Shown piece after piece: positions 52,095 to 61,864 of a DNA stretch of 62,712 nt. Made by a program: the position numbers and the translations under genes. The notes below the pieces were generated by a model, which ran no database searches, was not told the origin of the DNA, and saw only the letters and a list, made by a program, of their open reading frames with translations. Positions within the stretch are counted from its first letter, which is position 1; the number at the start of each line of letters is the position of its first letter. The stretch is from contig BRYA01000364.1 of assembly GCA_030267965.1 (NCBI GenBank), positions 1 to 62,712 on the forward strand, read 5' to 3'. The DNA comes from Triparma columacea (taxonomy: Eukaryota; Sar; Bolidophyceae; Parmales; Triparmaceae).

Positions 52095-53387
52095 ATGTCC
52101 GAATCTGGTGTTTCTATGAATACTCTTCAATTGCGTATCCTCTTGTTGGTATTGTTGATATCTGAGGTATCTTCATTTGTGATATCATCGTATAACATGA
52201 ATCAGTTGGGAATAATTTCAACCAACTCAGCGACAATCTCATTGACAATCTCAGCGAATCCTCATCAAACAAGAGTCCCTATCCCTACATCACATTCACT
52301 TCATAAAACATCTCTATATCAACCACATCAATCATTTACACTATATTCTACACCTCAAACACCTGATGAAATGCTTAAACAAGCTGCCAAACTTCGTCAA
52401 CAAGCTGAAGATATTAAATCTGCTCTCCCTCCACGTCCTCCCCCAGACCCCGATACAAGCGATAACACAAATGACAACGACACAAAAACCTACCCGAATT
52501 CAGTCCTAATCATAGGAGCAAACGGTTCACTAGGAAGTATAATAACCCGTCAAATCCTCCGAGCATTCTTCCCCCCCCCAACCCCCGTACCCTCAAGTTT
52601 CCGCGTCTACGCCTGCGTTCACGATTACTCTCGCAGTTCCTTGCTATCATACGAGGTAGGCGCCGAGGACGGTGTCGGTACAATTGGTCCCGCTTGGGAT
52701 CCCTCATCTCGTGATGCTACATTTGAGTATGACTCTAAGACCATGTCGGGTTATAACCTCGATAAGCTTACAGTTAAAGAATGCGAGATACTTAGCCCGC
52801 TAGAGGTTGACGAAATTACCAGAGACGTTGACGCGGTAGTTTACGTTGCTACTGACTTTAAGGGAAACACACCAAGGGCTATAATAAATCTTGACATAGG
52901 CCTTTTGTATAGGGCAGTTACTAAACCTATGAAGGGGAGGGTCGAGATTGAAGGTTTAAGGAACGTCCTCGAGGGCATGACTCGGAGTAGGTCAAGGTTA
53001 GGGGTCGGGGGGGGTGAAAGGAAGGAGTATAATGAGCTTGTACTCGTGAGCGTTGCGGAGGGTACGCTGGACGACTTTGTTACTCCTACGGGTGACTTTC
53101 GATCACTTAAATTGGAGGGGGAGGAAATGCTGAAGGAGTTCCCTAGCATTAACTCGTGCGTTGTAAGGCTGGGAAAGTTTGACGATAACTTCGTGGAGGA
53201 GGGCAGGGAACTTCTGTTCGATATACCTGATACTACCTCAACCGTAGACGGGGGGGTGGGGGGGGAAGGGAATGGGAAGAAGAGGAGGAGGAAGATAAAC
53301 AGGAGGGACGCGGCGAGGGCTGTTGTGGGGGCTGTTAGGGAGACGGAGTGGACGGGGAAGGTCGTAGAGGTCTGGACGGATGGATGA
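52095..53387 (+). CDS. Plastid-targeted atypical SDR (NAD(P)-binding) protein
   Basis: One exon, 430 residues from the ATG at 52095; a second ATG at 52116 fits better. From there the signal peptide reads LRILLLVLLISEVSS followed by FVIS, the Phe-led complex-plastid pattern. A Thr/Ser-rich transit-like stretch and a coiled region (LKQAAKLRQQAEDI) precede the Rossmann start SVLIIGANGSLGSIITRQIL, with the GxxGxxG-like motif. Strands (DAVVYVATDFKG, ELVLVSVAEGT, SCVVRLGKF) and a tail (RRDAARAVVGAVRETEW) are typical of NmrA/atypical SDRs. Its substrate is unknown. Its upstream region is the LRR array unit C, so its promoter may be derived from that unit. Confidence 0.72.
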   Translation: MSESGVSMNTLQLRILLLVLLISEVSSFVISSYNMNQLGIISTNSATISLTISANPHQTRVPIPTSHSLHKTSLYQPHQSFTLYSTPQTPDEMLKQAAKLRQQAEDIKSALPPRPPPDPDTSDNTNDNDTKTYPNSVLIIGANGSLGSIITRQILRAFFPPPTPVPSSFRVYACVHDYSRSSLLSYEVGAEDGVGTIGPAWDPSSRDATFEYDSKTMSGYNLDKLTVKECEILSPLEVDEITRDVDAVVYVATDFKGNTPRAIINLDIGLLYRAVTKPMKGRVEIEGLRNVLEGMTRSRSRLGVGGGERKEYNELVLVSVAEGTLDDFVTPTGDFRSLKLEGEEMLKEFPSINSCVVRLGKFDDNFVEEGRELLFDIPDTTSTVDGGVGGEGNGKKRRRKINRRDAARAVVGAVRETEWTGKVVEVWTDG

Positions 53388-53480
53388 ACCTCTTTGGGGA
53401 AAGTAGGCAAACACTTTTTCAGGGAAATAATATTTGACACTTTTATAGGGCAACATTTTAACGGCCTCGACCACACCCCC

Positions 53481-56301
53481 TTAAGACTTTCCCTTCCCCC
53501 CCTCATTCTCAATGTCCCGAAGCATCCTTCTAACTTCGTCCATCACATGCATCCTATCGTCTTCCCTCATCTCTCTCTTTGCCTCAATGTAGCTGCTCTT
53601 CGCAGCTATCTTCCTCTCAATTTCACCCAGGCTGTCCCTGAGCCTACTTATAACCTCTGAAGACTTGGGGCACATCTTATAGAAGGAGTAAAAATCGTCA
53701 AAAACATCGTCAACCTGAGCGTCCATAACCTCAACCAAAGACTCGAACGCAGGAACGTTAACAGGCGAAGCCGCGAGCTCCTGTTTCTCCAGTAAATTCC
53801 CAAAAAGCTTCGTACAGAACTGCGCCCTCGCCGTGTACCCGTCGTGTTCTTGAGGTGACATCTCTGAGATTTTGCACCTCCCCTCACCCACGGCCTTCAG
53901 CAGCCTGTCTGCCCGTCTGGTGTCGAGGACGCGGACCTTGCTGTAGACGAAGGGTAGACCGTCGACGCCCTTACCGTCCTCTGGTGGTGGTCCGAACATA
54001 GGGTGGGCTACGATGATGTCGGTTGAGGGGGGGAGACGGGAGAGGAGAACTTTGGAAGGGTGCTCTAGGAGGGGTGACATGCAGACGACTAGGGTGTTGG
54101 AGAGGGAGGAGGAGGGGAGGGAGGAAACGCGGTCCTCGAGCTCGAGGAGGGGGGAAGTTATCAAGAGAACGTCGAGAGACTCCCCGTCCCTGTGGAAGAA
54201 TTTGCTGGGAGGGATAAAGGGGGAGGATGGGGGAGGAATTTAGCAAACGTGCAAAGGGGTTTATGCTTTTCGAATTCTCCCCTTAGCTTCGCTCGATTCC
54301 TCACCTACTCTCAAACAGCTTGCACCCCTCCAATTCCATTTCTTTGGCCTTCTTCAAATTCTCATCCTTCCCGTCCATAACTCTAACCTCGTGCTTCCTC
54401 ATCACTAGCTTGGCGATCTTTCCTGCATGGCCCTCGAAGCCAAACATCCCGACCTTCATCCTAACGTTGTCATCCTCATCGGACTTCAGGGTAGTGATGC
54501 TGCAACGAGTGGTGTGGGGGGGGGGGTGGTGGGGTGGTGCGGATGGATGTATGTCAGTGGTGCAGCCTTTAGTCTTGCCGTTTCCCCCCTATTTATTCGC
54601 TTCCCTCCCCCCAGTCGAGCCCTCACCTGCTCCCTCCCTTGCTACCGTCGCGCTCTACGGACTTCCTCAACTCCTCCACCTCATCCTTGATGTCCCCAAC
54701 AAGTCTGCTCATGCTCGGGTAGCTACCTAGGACCCTCAAGAACTGCGCCTGCTCGTTCAAGTGTGCCAGGCTGTTCTGCGCCTCCTCCGAAAGCTCCGAC
54801 GCCAGGAAATCCAGGTAGAAGCAGTACCTGAACCTCGGCTGCTGCCTGGGCTTCCTGGTGCCGCCCCGGAACTTCAGGAAGGACAGGAGGGACGCGGAGG
54901 TGGGGCGGGACTCGATCTTGGAGAAGTCTACGTCGCGGAGGGAGAAACATGCGAGGGCCTTGTAGAGGGCACCGGGGGACTCGGGGAGGGTGAACACTAT
55001 CGAGGTCTTGGAAGGGATTTTCTTACCCAGAAGGTTCGTGACTCCCTTCCTACTGAGCAGGAGGAACCTCGTGAAGTTGCTGCAACGTGCAAAACGAATG
55101 GTAGAAGGGGGCGCGATAAAGGGTTAATGTGTTTGATGCAAGGGTTCCCTCTTGTTTTGCTCCCCCTTTCGTTTTGCTCCCCCTCACCTATCATCATCCT
55201 CGATCCCCTCCTCCTTCAAGCACAGTCCATAAGTCGTCGCCGCCAGGTCGCTCGCTATCGCGCACGTGTTCTCCACCGTGCACCCCTGCGGCAGCCCCTC
55301 CCCCGTGCTCAGCATCTTCGCGGACCCGGCAGTGTCGTATGTGGGGATGGCCTTTATGCCACGGGCGCGGAGGTAGTTGTCGCACTGAGCGAGGGCCTGG
55401 GGGTGGGAGATTGCGAACTTCACGTCCTGCGAGGGGGGTGAATAACGAAGCGAGGCGCAGAGGGAGGGAGTTGAGTCAGTGATGGGTATTGATTGATATA
55501 CAGTAGTTGGGATTAGGTGGGTTCATAAGCCCGCTCTTTTAAGCTTTCCCCACATTCTCACCTCGTCCTTAGCTTCGTGCGTTTGTATGCGGCAGTGACG
55601 AACACGGAACTCGTGCTCTGCTATTATGTGGAGGTCGTAGCGGAGCATCAGGTCATAGTTCTCGTGGATGGAGCCGCCGAGGGAGTTCTCAACAGGGAGG
55701 AGGCAGTAGTCACACTCTTGGGATGTCACGGCCTGGAAACAGTCTTCGAAGGATTTGCGGCCAACGGAGATTACAGAGTTACCGAGGAGCTCCCGGAGGC
55801 TGTGGGGAGTAGGGGGGGGGGGACATGGGATTGTAAGAGCATGATTCTTGAGGCGTAGTCGAGAGATCGTTATTGGTGTGCTTGTTTTCGTTGTGGCGCC
55901 CTCGCTGGCTAATATCAGTGCGTGTGTCTCCGAAATGCATGTAGCATATCATAGAAGAAACAACATTGTGTGCTATTTGCATCACAGGAACAAACAACAA
56001 CAACGCCCCCTCGCCTAGTCAGCTGCCACCCCCCCTTCTCCCCCCCCTTCTCCCAATTTGACCCCCCTATCCCCCAAGACCGTTCTCACCTCTTCTCACT
56101 ATAAGCCCCAGGTTCACCTTGATACGCAATCTTAATGTTTTTGCTCTGTCTTACACCAGCCGCCTTACTGGCACCTCCCCGAGGTGGGGAGTAGGATGAA
56201 TTGGATGACACGGGGACAACTAGTAGGGCTAAAACGAGAATGAGGTAGAAAAAGAAGGTTGGAAAATGGTGCAGCGGCGAGGCCCCAAACCTGCAAGGCA
56301 T
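53481..56301 (-). CDS. Fusion enzyme: prephenate dehydratase, ACT domain, prephenate/arogenate dehydrogenase
   Basis: Six exons (56301-56090, 55799-55562, 55426-55188, 55079-54627, 54499-54305, 54189-53481) give 681 residues; every phase agrees (2,0,2,2,2). The dehydratase part runs from IAYQGEPGAYSEKS through FEDCFQAV, DYCLLPVENSLGGSIHENYD and STGEGLPQGCTVENT to NFTRFLLLS with its TRF motif. An ACT domain follows (TSIVFTLPESPGALYKALACF). The dehydrogenase part begins KVGMFGFEGHAGKIAKLVM and continues with LLITSPLLELE, IVAHPMFGP and HDGYTARAQF. Together these would make the Phe and Tyr branches of aromatic amino acid synthesis on one chain, with Phe or Tyr feedback through ACT. The hydrophobic N-terminus (YLILVLALLVVPVSS) suggests plastid import. 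Confidence 0.85.
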
Positions 56302-56823
56302 TTTGGGCCTATCGATGGATTTGGAGGCGTAAAGGGAAAGCTGACGGCTAACAAGTGTAGATTAGATTTGAGGGCAGGAGGATCAAACAAACGAGCAAAC
56401 GTCTTTCTGGGAGAGTGTGATGTGGTCCCTAAAACCTCAACTATCAACTGCTATGTGGTTTGGTGGGAGTGAATTGAAATGTGGAATTTCCAGAAAAACT
56501 ACAACCCAAACGAGCGAAAAAATTCAGAAGCGTAGGAGGGCAACCCCCACGCTTCCTAGGAGAGAACCGCACAGTCGGTAAAGCTTAATCCTGGCCTAAG
56601 GGAGGTTTGAGGTTGGCAAAAAGATACAAGACGAACATCTCTTTCGCTCTATTTTTTACGGTGCATGAGCGTAAATATATGAACGTAAATATACCAAGCC
56701 AACAGCCCGAAAAAGCGTCCAAATTAAAGTTTGAAATTTCTCCCTTTCCAGAACTTTTGCCTCGCGGACAAAAAGCACAAGTTCTTGGTTTTTTTTCTTG
56801 GTTTTTTCTTTCCATTCTTCACG
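56302..56823. other. Divergent intergenic region
   Basis: 520 bp between the fusion enzyme (minus) and the selenoprotein gene (plus). It should hold both promoters. The frame of the selenoprotein is open from 56731 but without an ATG before 56824. Nothing else was recognised. Confidence 0.5.
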
Positions 56824-57959
56824 ATGCGCAGTCCAACAATGTGGGAGTTCTCATCTTTAGATTCCTCTTCGTTGAGTTTGAAGGATCTTCAGGGTAAACC
56901 CACCGTGTTGCATCTTTTCAACGATGGATGAGGCGGTGAGAATATTCCCTTTCTAAATTTATCATTCTCGCTGAGAGCGACGACACGCAAACATTCGAAG
57001 CTCTTACACCTCCCCCCTCCCCTCCCCTCCCCTCCCCCCACCACCACCACGCAGGGTGCCGTCCCACTGCTCTCCAGATGGAGAGGTGGGCCGGCAGCAC
57101 TCTTGGTACACTCGTGAACTTCCTTTGCGTCTCCGTCGACTCTTCCGCCGAGCGCACCGCCAAAAAGTTCGTCCGTGAGCTGAACCTCTCACACTCCATC
57201 GTGGGTTACTGTGGAAGCAGGGTAGAGTTCCCTAAGTTCCCAGCTCAGCTTGGGTGCGGGGGACTGGTTATATTCGATGAGACTTCTAGGATCGTTGTGC
57301 CGGCGACGCAGAGCTTGAACCAGGTCGGGCTTCCTGCGTTTTGGAGCGCCGACAGGATCCTTGAAGCCATGGTTAGGGAGGACGACGAGGATGATGAGGA
57401 GGATAAGGTGGATAGGGAGAGGAGGCTTTATAGGGACATGGGTGAACTCAGGTACGACTTGGTTAACGGGGGTGCGAGACCATGCCAGATACCTGGTGGT
57501 CCCCCGCCGGGGAAGAAGAATCAGAATAAGAAGGCCGACGTCCCTGCCTCAAAACCTCCCCCCAAAGGCGTCGAATCAGGCGGAGTACCCTCTGTTGGTC
57601 ACGCCTTAATGGATTCCGAGCACGATTCCTGCTTGTCCCTAATACGCTCAGTGTCCACGGAGCGCACCCTCCCCTCCCTCCTCGCTGTACTCTCCGAATT
57701 TTCCGAACACTTCTCCCATGAGGAGGATCTCCTGTCCTCGTCCGGTTACGGATCAGACTCTCCAAAGGGACTTAGCCCGCTGGACACGCACAAGCTGGAT
57801 CACCAGAGGATAATCAGGGAGTTGGAAGGGATGGTCGAGAGGGCGAGGGAGAGGGGGGGGAAGGCGGGGGAGGATGATGGGAGGATTATCATGGACTTGT
57901 TCGAATCACACGCGACTGAGTTCGATGCGAGGTACACGGAGTATTTGGCCACTTTTTAG
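56824..57959 (+). CDS. Thioredoxin-fold and hemerythrin fusion selenoprotein (in-frame TGA as Sec)
   Basis: Exon 1 (56824-56935) reads WEFSSLDSSSLSLKDLQGK, then PTVLHLFNDG, then TGA at 56929-56931, and GG. A phase-1 intron leads to exon 2 (57055-57959), which opens with CRPTALQMERW. Reading TGA as selenocysteine gives DG-U-GG-C, a U-x-x-C redox motif just where thioredoxin folds have CxxC (Sec36). Strands follow (LVNFLCVSVDSS, GCGGLVIFDETSRIVV). The C-terminus is a hemerythrin domain with all ligand patterns: HALMDSEHD, HFSHE (HxxxE), HKLDH (HxxxH) and HATEFD (HxxxxD). Such a di-iron domain could sense or bind O2, nitric oxide or iron. Total 338 residues. A SECIS-like hairpin lies 27 bases after the stop. 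An alternative is a pseudogene or unspliced read, but both exon phase and family fit argue against it. Confidence 0.78.
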
Positions 57960-57985
57960 AGAGATGTTTAGGGGGTTGTAGAGTT

Positions 57986-58067
57986 GGGTAGGAACGCGTG
58001 AATGACGGGACGGCCTAATGCGGTTTTAAAACATGCGCATGTAGCCATTTCCCTGAGAACGCAACCC
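57986..58067 (+). promoter_or_regulatory. SECIS-like element, form II
   Basis: Lower helix GGGT/ACCC (57986-57989, 58064-58067) and GCGT/ACGC (57996-57999, 58059-58062). The quartet is ATGA at 58002-58005 opposite TGAG at 58054-58057. The upper helix is GGGA/TCCC and GGC/GCC. Unpaired AA at 58017-58018 lies 11 bases after ATGA. The top mini-stem is TGCG/CGCA. This is the known eukaryotic SECIS plan (form II), placed in the 3' UTR of the selenoprotein gene, and would recruit SBP2 and the Sec-specific elongation factor. Confidence 0.7.
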
Positions 58068-58391
58068 TGCTTGGAACGAGAACCTTCAAACATAACCAAT
58101 TTTGTTCTCAAACTTTCGACTTTGTCTTGCGGAAATAATTCCGTCGGACAATCATTAACGTCATAGAGATAAGAACATTCAAACTTTCTGCTTGTTGTTT
58201 CAATGAACTCATGCTAGGGGTGCGCGATCAGTCAGCTTCCTAAACGTCTAAATAAAACTATTTCAAATTCAAATGCAATGTGTGTTGCCTTCCGTGTGCG
58301 CGTCACACTGTGTACTCGCCCCTGACTTGTGCGTGAACATCACTCGCTTCTTCGCGGTTGGGGGGGGAGGGGGGGCAATGCTTTTCGAACC
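58068..58391. other. Convergent intergenic region
   Basis: This is the 3' flank of the selenoprotein gene (plus) and the MBD-like gene (minus). It is A/T-rich then G-rich near 58360, and no gene was recognised. Confidence 0.5.
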
Positions 58392-59762
58392 TCACCTCTT
58401 CCTTTTCTTGGACGCTTGGAAGAGTCCATCAGGCGCACCAGGAAGATTGAGCCAACGAGCAACATCGGGGCGACTTTGCAACTTCGTTCCCTCCTTCGAA
58501 TAGTAGTACCAATTCCCTGACGATCCATAAAGACGTCTAGCAGACCAGCCCTCGAGTAGATCTCGCTTTCCACCACATGAGATGACATACGAGGCGAGGT
58601 TCTCAAGGGCCTCCTTACACTCCTCAGGCGACGCAATATTTTCAATAGTGCGCTGCACAACCTTCGGGGCACCAGGGAGCTTGAGCCAACGAGCAACTTC
58701 GGGGCGACTTGCGAACCGTTGTCCCTCCTTCGAATAGTAGTTCCATTGTCCTGATGTATTGCGTCTAGCAGACCAGCCGTTGACTAGATCTCGCTCTCCA
58801 CCACATAACACGGCATATGAGGCGAGCTCTTCAAGGGCATCATACGGGGTGAGCTTTCTTTTCCTTGACTGCTCAACTTTTGGGGCACCAGGGAGCTTGA
58901 GCCAACGAGCAACTTCGGGGCGACATTTGAACCATTGTCCATTCTTCGAATAGTAGTGCCAATTTCTTGACGGGTCACGTCTAGTAGACCAGCCCTCGAG
59001 TAGATCTTGCTTTCCACCACATGAGATGACATACGAGACGAGGTTCTCGAGGGCCTCCTTACACTCCTCAGGCGACGCAATATTTTCAATAGTGCGCTGC
59101 ACAACCTTCGGGGCACCAGGGAGCTCGAGCCAACGAGCAACTTCGAGGCGACTTTGGAACCTCTCTCCCTCCTTCGAATAGTAGAGCCAGCTGGTTCCTG
59201 ATGAGTTGCGTCTAGCAGACCAGCCGTTGACTAGATCTCTCGTCCCACCACATAAAACGACATGAGAGGCGAGCTCCTGAAGGGCCTCAGAAGAGTTAAG
59301 CGCTCTTTTGCAGTAGAACCCGGACTGCTCAACTTTCGGGGCACCAGGGAGCTTGAGCCAACGAGCAACTTTGGGGCGAGTATCGAACCTCTCTCCCTCC
59401 TTCGAGTAGTAGATCCATGATCCTGACGATTCAAAGTAACGTCTAGCAGACCAGCCCTCGAGTGAATCTCGCTTCCCACCACATGAGATGACGTACAAGA
59501 CGAGCTTCTCAAGGGCCTCATCAGAGGCGAGTTTCTCAGGGGACTTCTGACACTTTGTAGACGTGGCACCTATCGGAATGTCATTACTCTTCTTAGCCCT
59601 TTTGTATTTCTGTGTTGGTGCGAAGTCCTTGAACAAGTCGTGACACAATTCCTCCACCTCCTCTTCTTCCTGGTTGTCTTCACTAGCGTTGTTGTCGTCT
59701 TCAGAGATTGAGAACGTGTCTGAGACATTATCATAGGTGATCACCGTGTATTTGACGTTCAT
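58392..59762 (-). CDS. Protein with five tandem MBD-like repeats
   Basis: The ATG at 59762 gives a single-exon protein of 456 residues; the frame is open upstream to 59897 without an ATG. The first 110 residues are acidic then basic. Five units of about 70 residues follow, each with a helix (EALENLASYVISCGGKRDL), then EGWSARR, SGxWxYYSKEG, xRFxSRPEVARWLKLPGAP. The GW...R...G.W.YYS..G..F.S..EVARWL spacing is that of methyl-CpG-binding/TAM domains (GW, YY, G-x-x-F-x-S-x-x-E-V-A). The linker VVQRTIENIASPEECKE occurs twice, exactly, so repeat pairs were duplicated together. It may bind DNA, but the key methyl-CpG residues cannot be checked by eye. It ends in SKKRKR. Confidence 0.72.
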   Translation of the reverse strand: MNVKYTVITYDNVSDTFSISEDDNNASEDNQEEEEVEELCHDLFKDFAPTQKYKRAKKSNDIPIGATSTKCQKSPEKLASDEALEKLVLYVISCGGKRDSLEGWSARRYFESSGSWIYYSKEGERFDTRPKVARWLKLPGAPKVEQSGFYCKRALNSSEALQELASHVVLCGGTRDLVNGWSARRNSSGTSWLYYSKEGERFQSRLEVARWLELPGAPKVVQRTIENIASPEECKEALENLVSYVISCGGKQDLLEGWSTRRDPSRNWHYYSKNGQWFKCRPEVARWLKLPGAPKVEQSRKRKLTPYDALEELASYAVLCGGERDLVNGWSARRNTSGQWNYYSKEGQRFASRPEVARWLKLPGAPKVVQRTIENIASPEECKEALENLASYVISCGGKRDLLEGWSARRLYGSSGNWYYYSKEGTKLQSRPDVARWLNLPGAPDGLFQASKKRKR

Positions 59763-59874
59763 GACCTTTTTGTTGTGTAATCGAGGGTGTTGTGATAGCA
59801 ATGAGACTGTGTTAAAGACGCTAAGTAGCTCAGGAGGGTTAGTGTGTGATCTTTCTGTCCATTTTTTTCTTCTC

Positions 59875-60840
59875 CGGAATCCATTTTGGGAAACCAAAGG
59901 ACAATTTTAGCCTCAATTTTAGCCTCAATAGTAGCACATAGGGCGACTCAGGGCGATTCAATACGATATAAGCACGTCCTTATAATACTACGATGAGAAG
60001 AGTGAATCTAAAAGCCAATCTCCTCTTTCGACGATTCACCCTCTCCATTAATGCCACAACAAAGTCAACAACAAAGTCTACCCCTAACATAAAAACCTTC
60101 TCAACACGTTCAAATCAACAATCACCATGGAGGGGCGAAGTAACAAGCAGATACCTTCGCGCATTAGAGGAAACTGGAGGAGACAGCGATGAGAACCAAA
60201 GCAGAGTGGCTTCAATGATGGATGATCTTTATAACAAGATTGTACAGGAGAATGGTGATAAGATTGTGATAAGGAATGTTGACGAGAACTTACAACCATC
60301 CAACTCACAACCATCCAGCTCATCAGAAACCAAAGCCAACACAATATGGGGTTCACTAACCTCCATGCTAGGCTCTTCCTCCTCCTCCCCCCCCACCCCC
60401 TCCCTTCCCACCTGGTCCAAACCTCCCCCCATCCGTGGTCTCTACCTCCACGGTTCAGTCGGTTGCGGAAAAACCTTTCTAACCTCCCTCTTCCACTCGT
60501 CTCTCCAGTCAAAGTACGGCCTTACAGGTTTCACCCAGATGGTACACTTCAACGAGTTCATGTTAGACATACACAAGGAGGTCCACCGTTTGAAGAAGTC
60601 CGGTATATCCGGCGACCCCATCCCTCTCGTGTCCTCCACAATCCTCAATTCCGGTAAAATCTTATGTTTCGATGAGTTCCAAGTAACTGACGTAGCGGAC
60701 GCTCTTATAATAAGGAGGGTATTCACGCACCTTTGGAACGAGGGTGCGACGGTTGTGGCGACGAGCAATAGGATGCCGGGGGAACTTTATAAGGACGGAC
60801 TTCAGAGGGAACTTTTCGTACCTTTTATAAAGGACTTGGA
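59875..60840. repeat. Segmental duplication, left copy
   Basis: This matches 61745-62712 at high identity. Before the ATG both copies share ggaatccattttgg, ttagcctcaattttagcctc and ataatactacgatgagaaga. After the ATG, 848 bp align without gaps to the window end. The similarity starts near the tttcttcnccggaatcc stretch. Confidence 0.9.
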
Positions 60841-60848
60841 GGAAAGGT
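59993..60848 (+). CDS. AFG1/LACE1-type AAA ATPase, 5' exon, left copy
   Basis: From the ATG at 59993 the frame reads 285 residues and then meets a donor (AG|GTAAGC at 60849). The N-terminus is a mitochondrial-type presequence (RRVNLKANLLFRRFTLSINA). The ATPase shows PIRGLYLHGSVGCGKTFL (Walker A), FTQMVHFNEFMLDIHKEVH, KILCFDEFQVTDVADALII (Walker B), WNEGATVVATSNRMP and DGLQRELFVPFI. The last 150-200 residues of AFG1 proteins are missing. I see no following exon in 60849-61740, which is simple repeats. It is therefore either a broken duplicate or an alternative first exon spliced to sequence past the window. AFG1 ATPases act in mitochondrial protein quality control. Confidence 0.72.
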
Positions 60849-61744
60849 AAGCAATGAAAAGATAGAGGGAGAGGGAGAGGGAGGGGGGGAGAGGGGGAGG
60901 GGGGGAGGGAGATAAATAGTAAATAATTAAAGACGTTGCGAACGTTTGAAGGGAACTTGTGTATATTTATGTGTATTTATTATGGAATTAGAGTATCCCG
61001 AAGCTCACCGAAGCCGTTTATCCACCCTAATGCGCTCTAATGCGCTCTAACGCACCGGTTAGAGAGAGAGAGAGACGTCAAGAAAGCCAGTTTGAGTGCC
61101 ATAGAGTGTTATATATATAAATGAGCGCACTAAAGACAGCGTGTTGACAGCGTGAGTGTGTGTAGGTGTAGGATTATCGAGTCAAAGCATGCTCTATTGT
61201 GTGTAAGTGTGTTGAGTAAGGCTTTTGTGTAAGGGGAGTGTGTGTGTGTAGATAGGAAGGACGACAGAACAACAAGCAACAACACACTTACACACACACA
61301 CTTAACAACAACCAACCAACAACACACACACACACACATACAATACTCTCTACAAGTCTTTAACAACAATCATCATGACAATCACATCATATAGAATGTG
61401 TGTGTGTGTACAGCTTGCTATAAGATGATTGTCATGATGATTGTTGTTATGATTGTTGTTTGAGACACACACATCTATACACACACACACACATCGTTAG
61501 GGCTCTCTCTGTGTGTGTCTCTCTCTCTCTCTCTGTGTGTGTATAGATGTGTGTGTGCCTTCTTCCTGCTCTGTCTCGCTCGTGTCCCTCCTCCCTCCCC
61601 TCTCCTTTTTGGCCTTTTTTCAAGCTTTTCGTCATTCTCTCGCCTTTCTCTCGTCTTTCTCTCGCCTTTCAAGCGTTTTTTTCTCCATTTTCTTCCATTT
61701 TCCTCCATTTTCTGTCCATTTTGGCCCTTTCTGTCCATTTTTCT
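60849..61744. repeat. Microsatellite-rich spacer between the AFG1 copies
   Basis: The spacer has G/A-rich runs (60855-60915), ga repeats near 61061, then gt/ca tracts between 61155 and 61560, and pyrimidine tracts to 61740. No exon of the ATPase is recognisable. Small ORFs come from the repeats. Confidence 0.8.
61362..61448. repeat. Perfect 23-bp inverted repeat
   Basis: Arms 61362-61384 and 61426-61448 are exact complements (aacaacaatcatcatgac... and its reverse), separated by a 41-bp spacer with a gt run. A second imperfect pair (acacatctatacacac / gtgtgtatagatgtgt) flanks 61464-61560. Confidence 0.9.
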
Positions 61745-61864
61745 TCCGGAATCCATTTTGGCAAACCAAAGGACAATTTTAGCCTCAATTTTAGCCTCAA
61801 TAGTAGCACTAGGGTGACTCAGGGTGACTCAATACGTTAATAAGCACATCCTTATAATACTACG

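Noticed and set aside
57078..57959. Complete protein starting at the internal Met (57078)
   Set aside because: This would lack the first strands and the redox motif of the thioredoxin fold. The upstream exon joins in phase and supplies both.
60849..61744. Small ORFs in the AFG1 spacer
   Set aside because: They consist of translated gt, ga and pyrimidine microsatellites.
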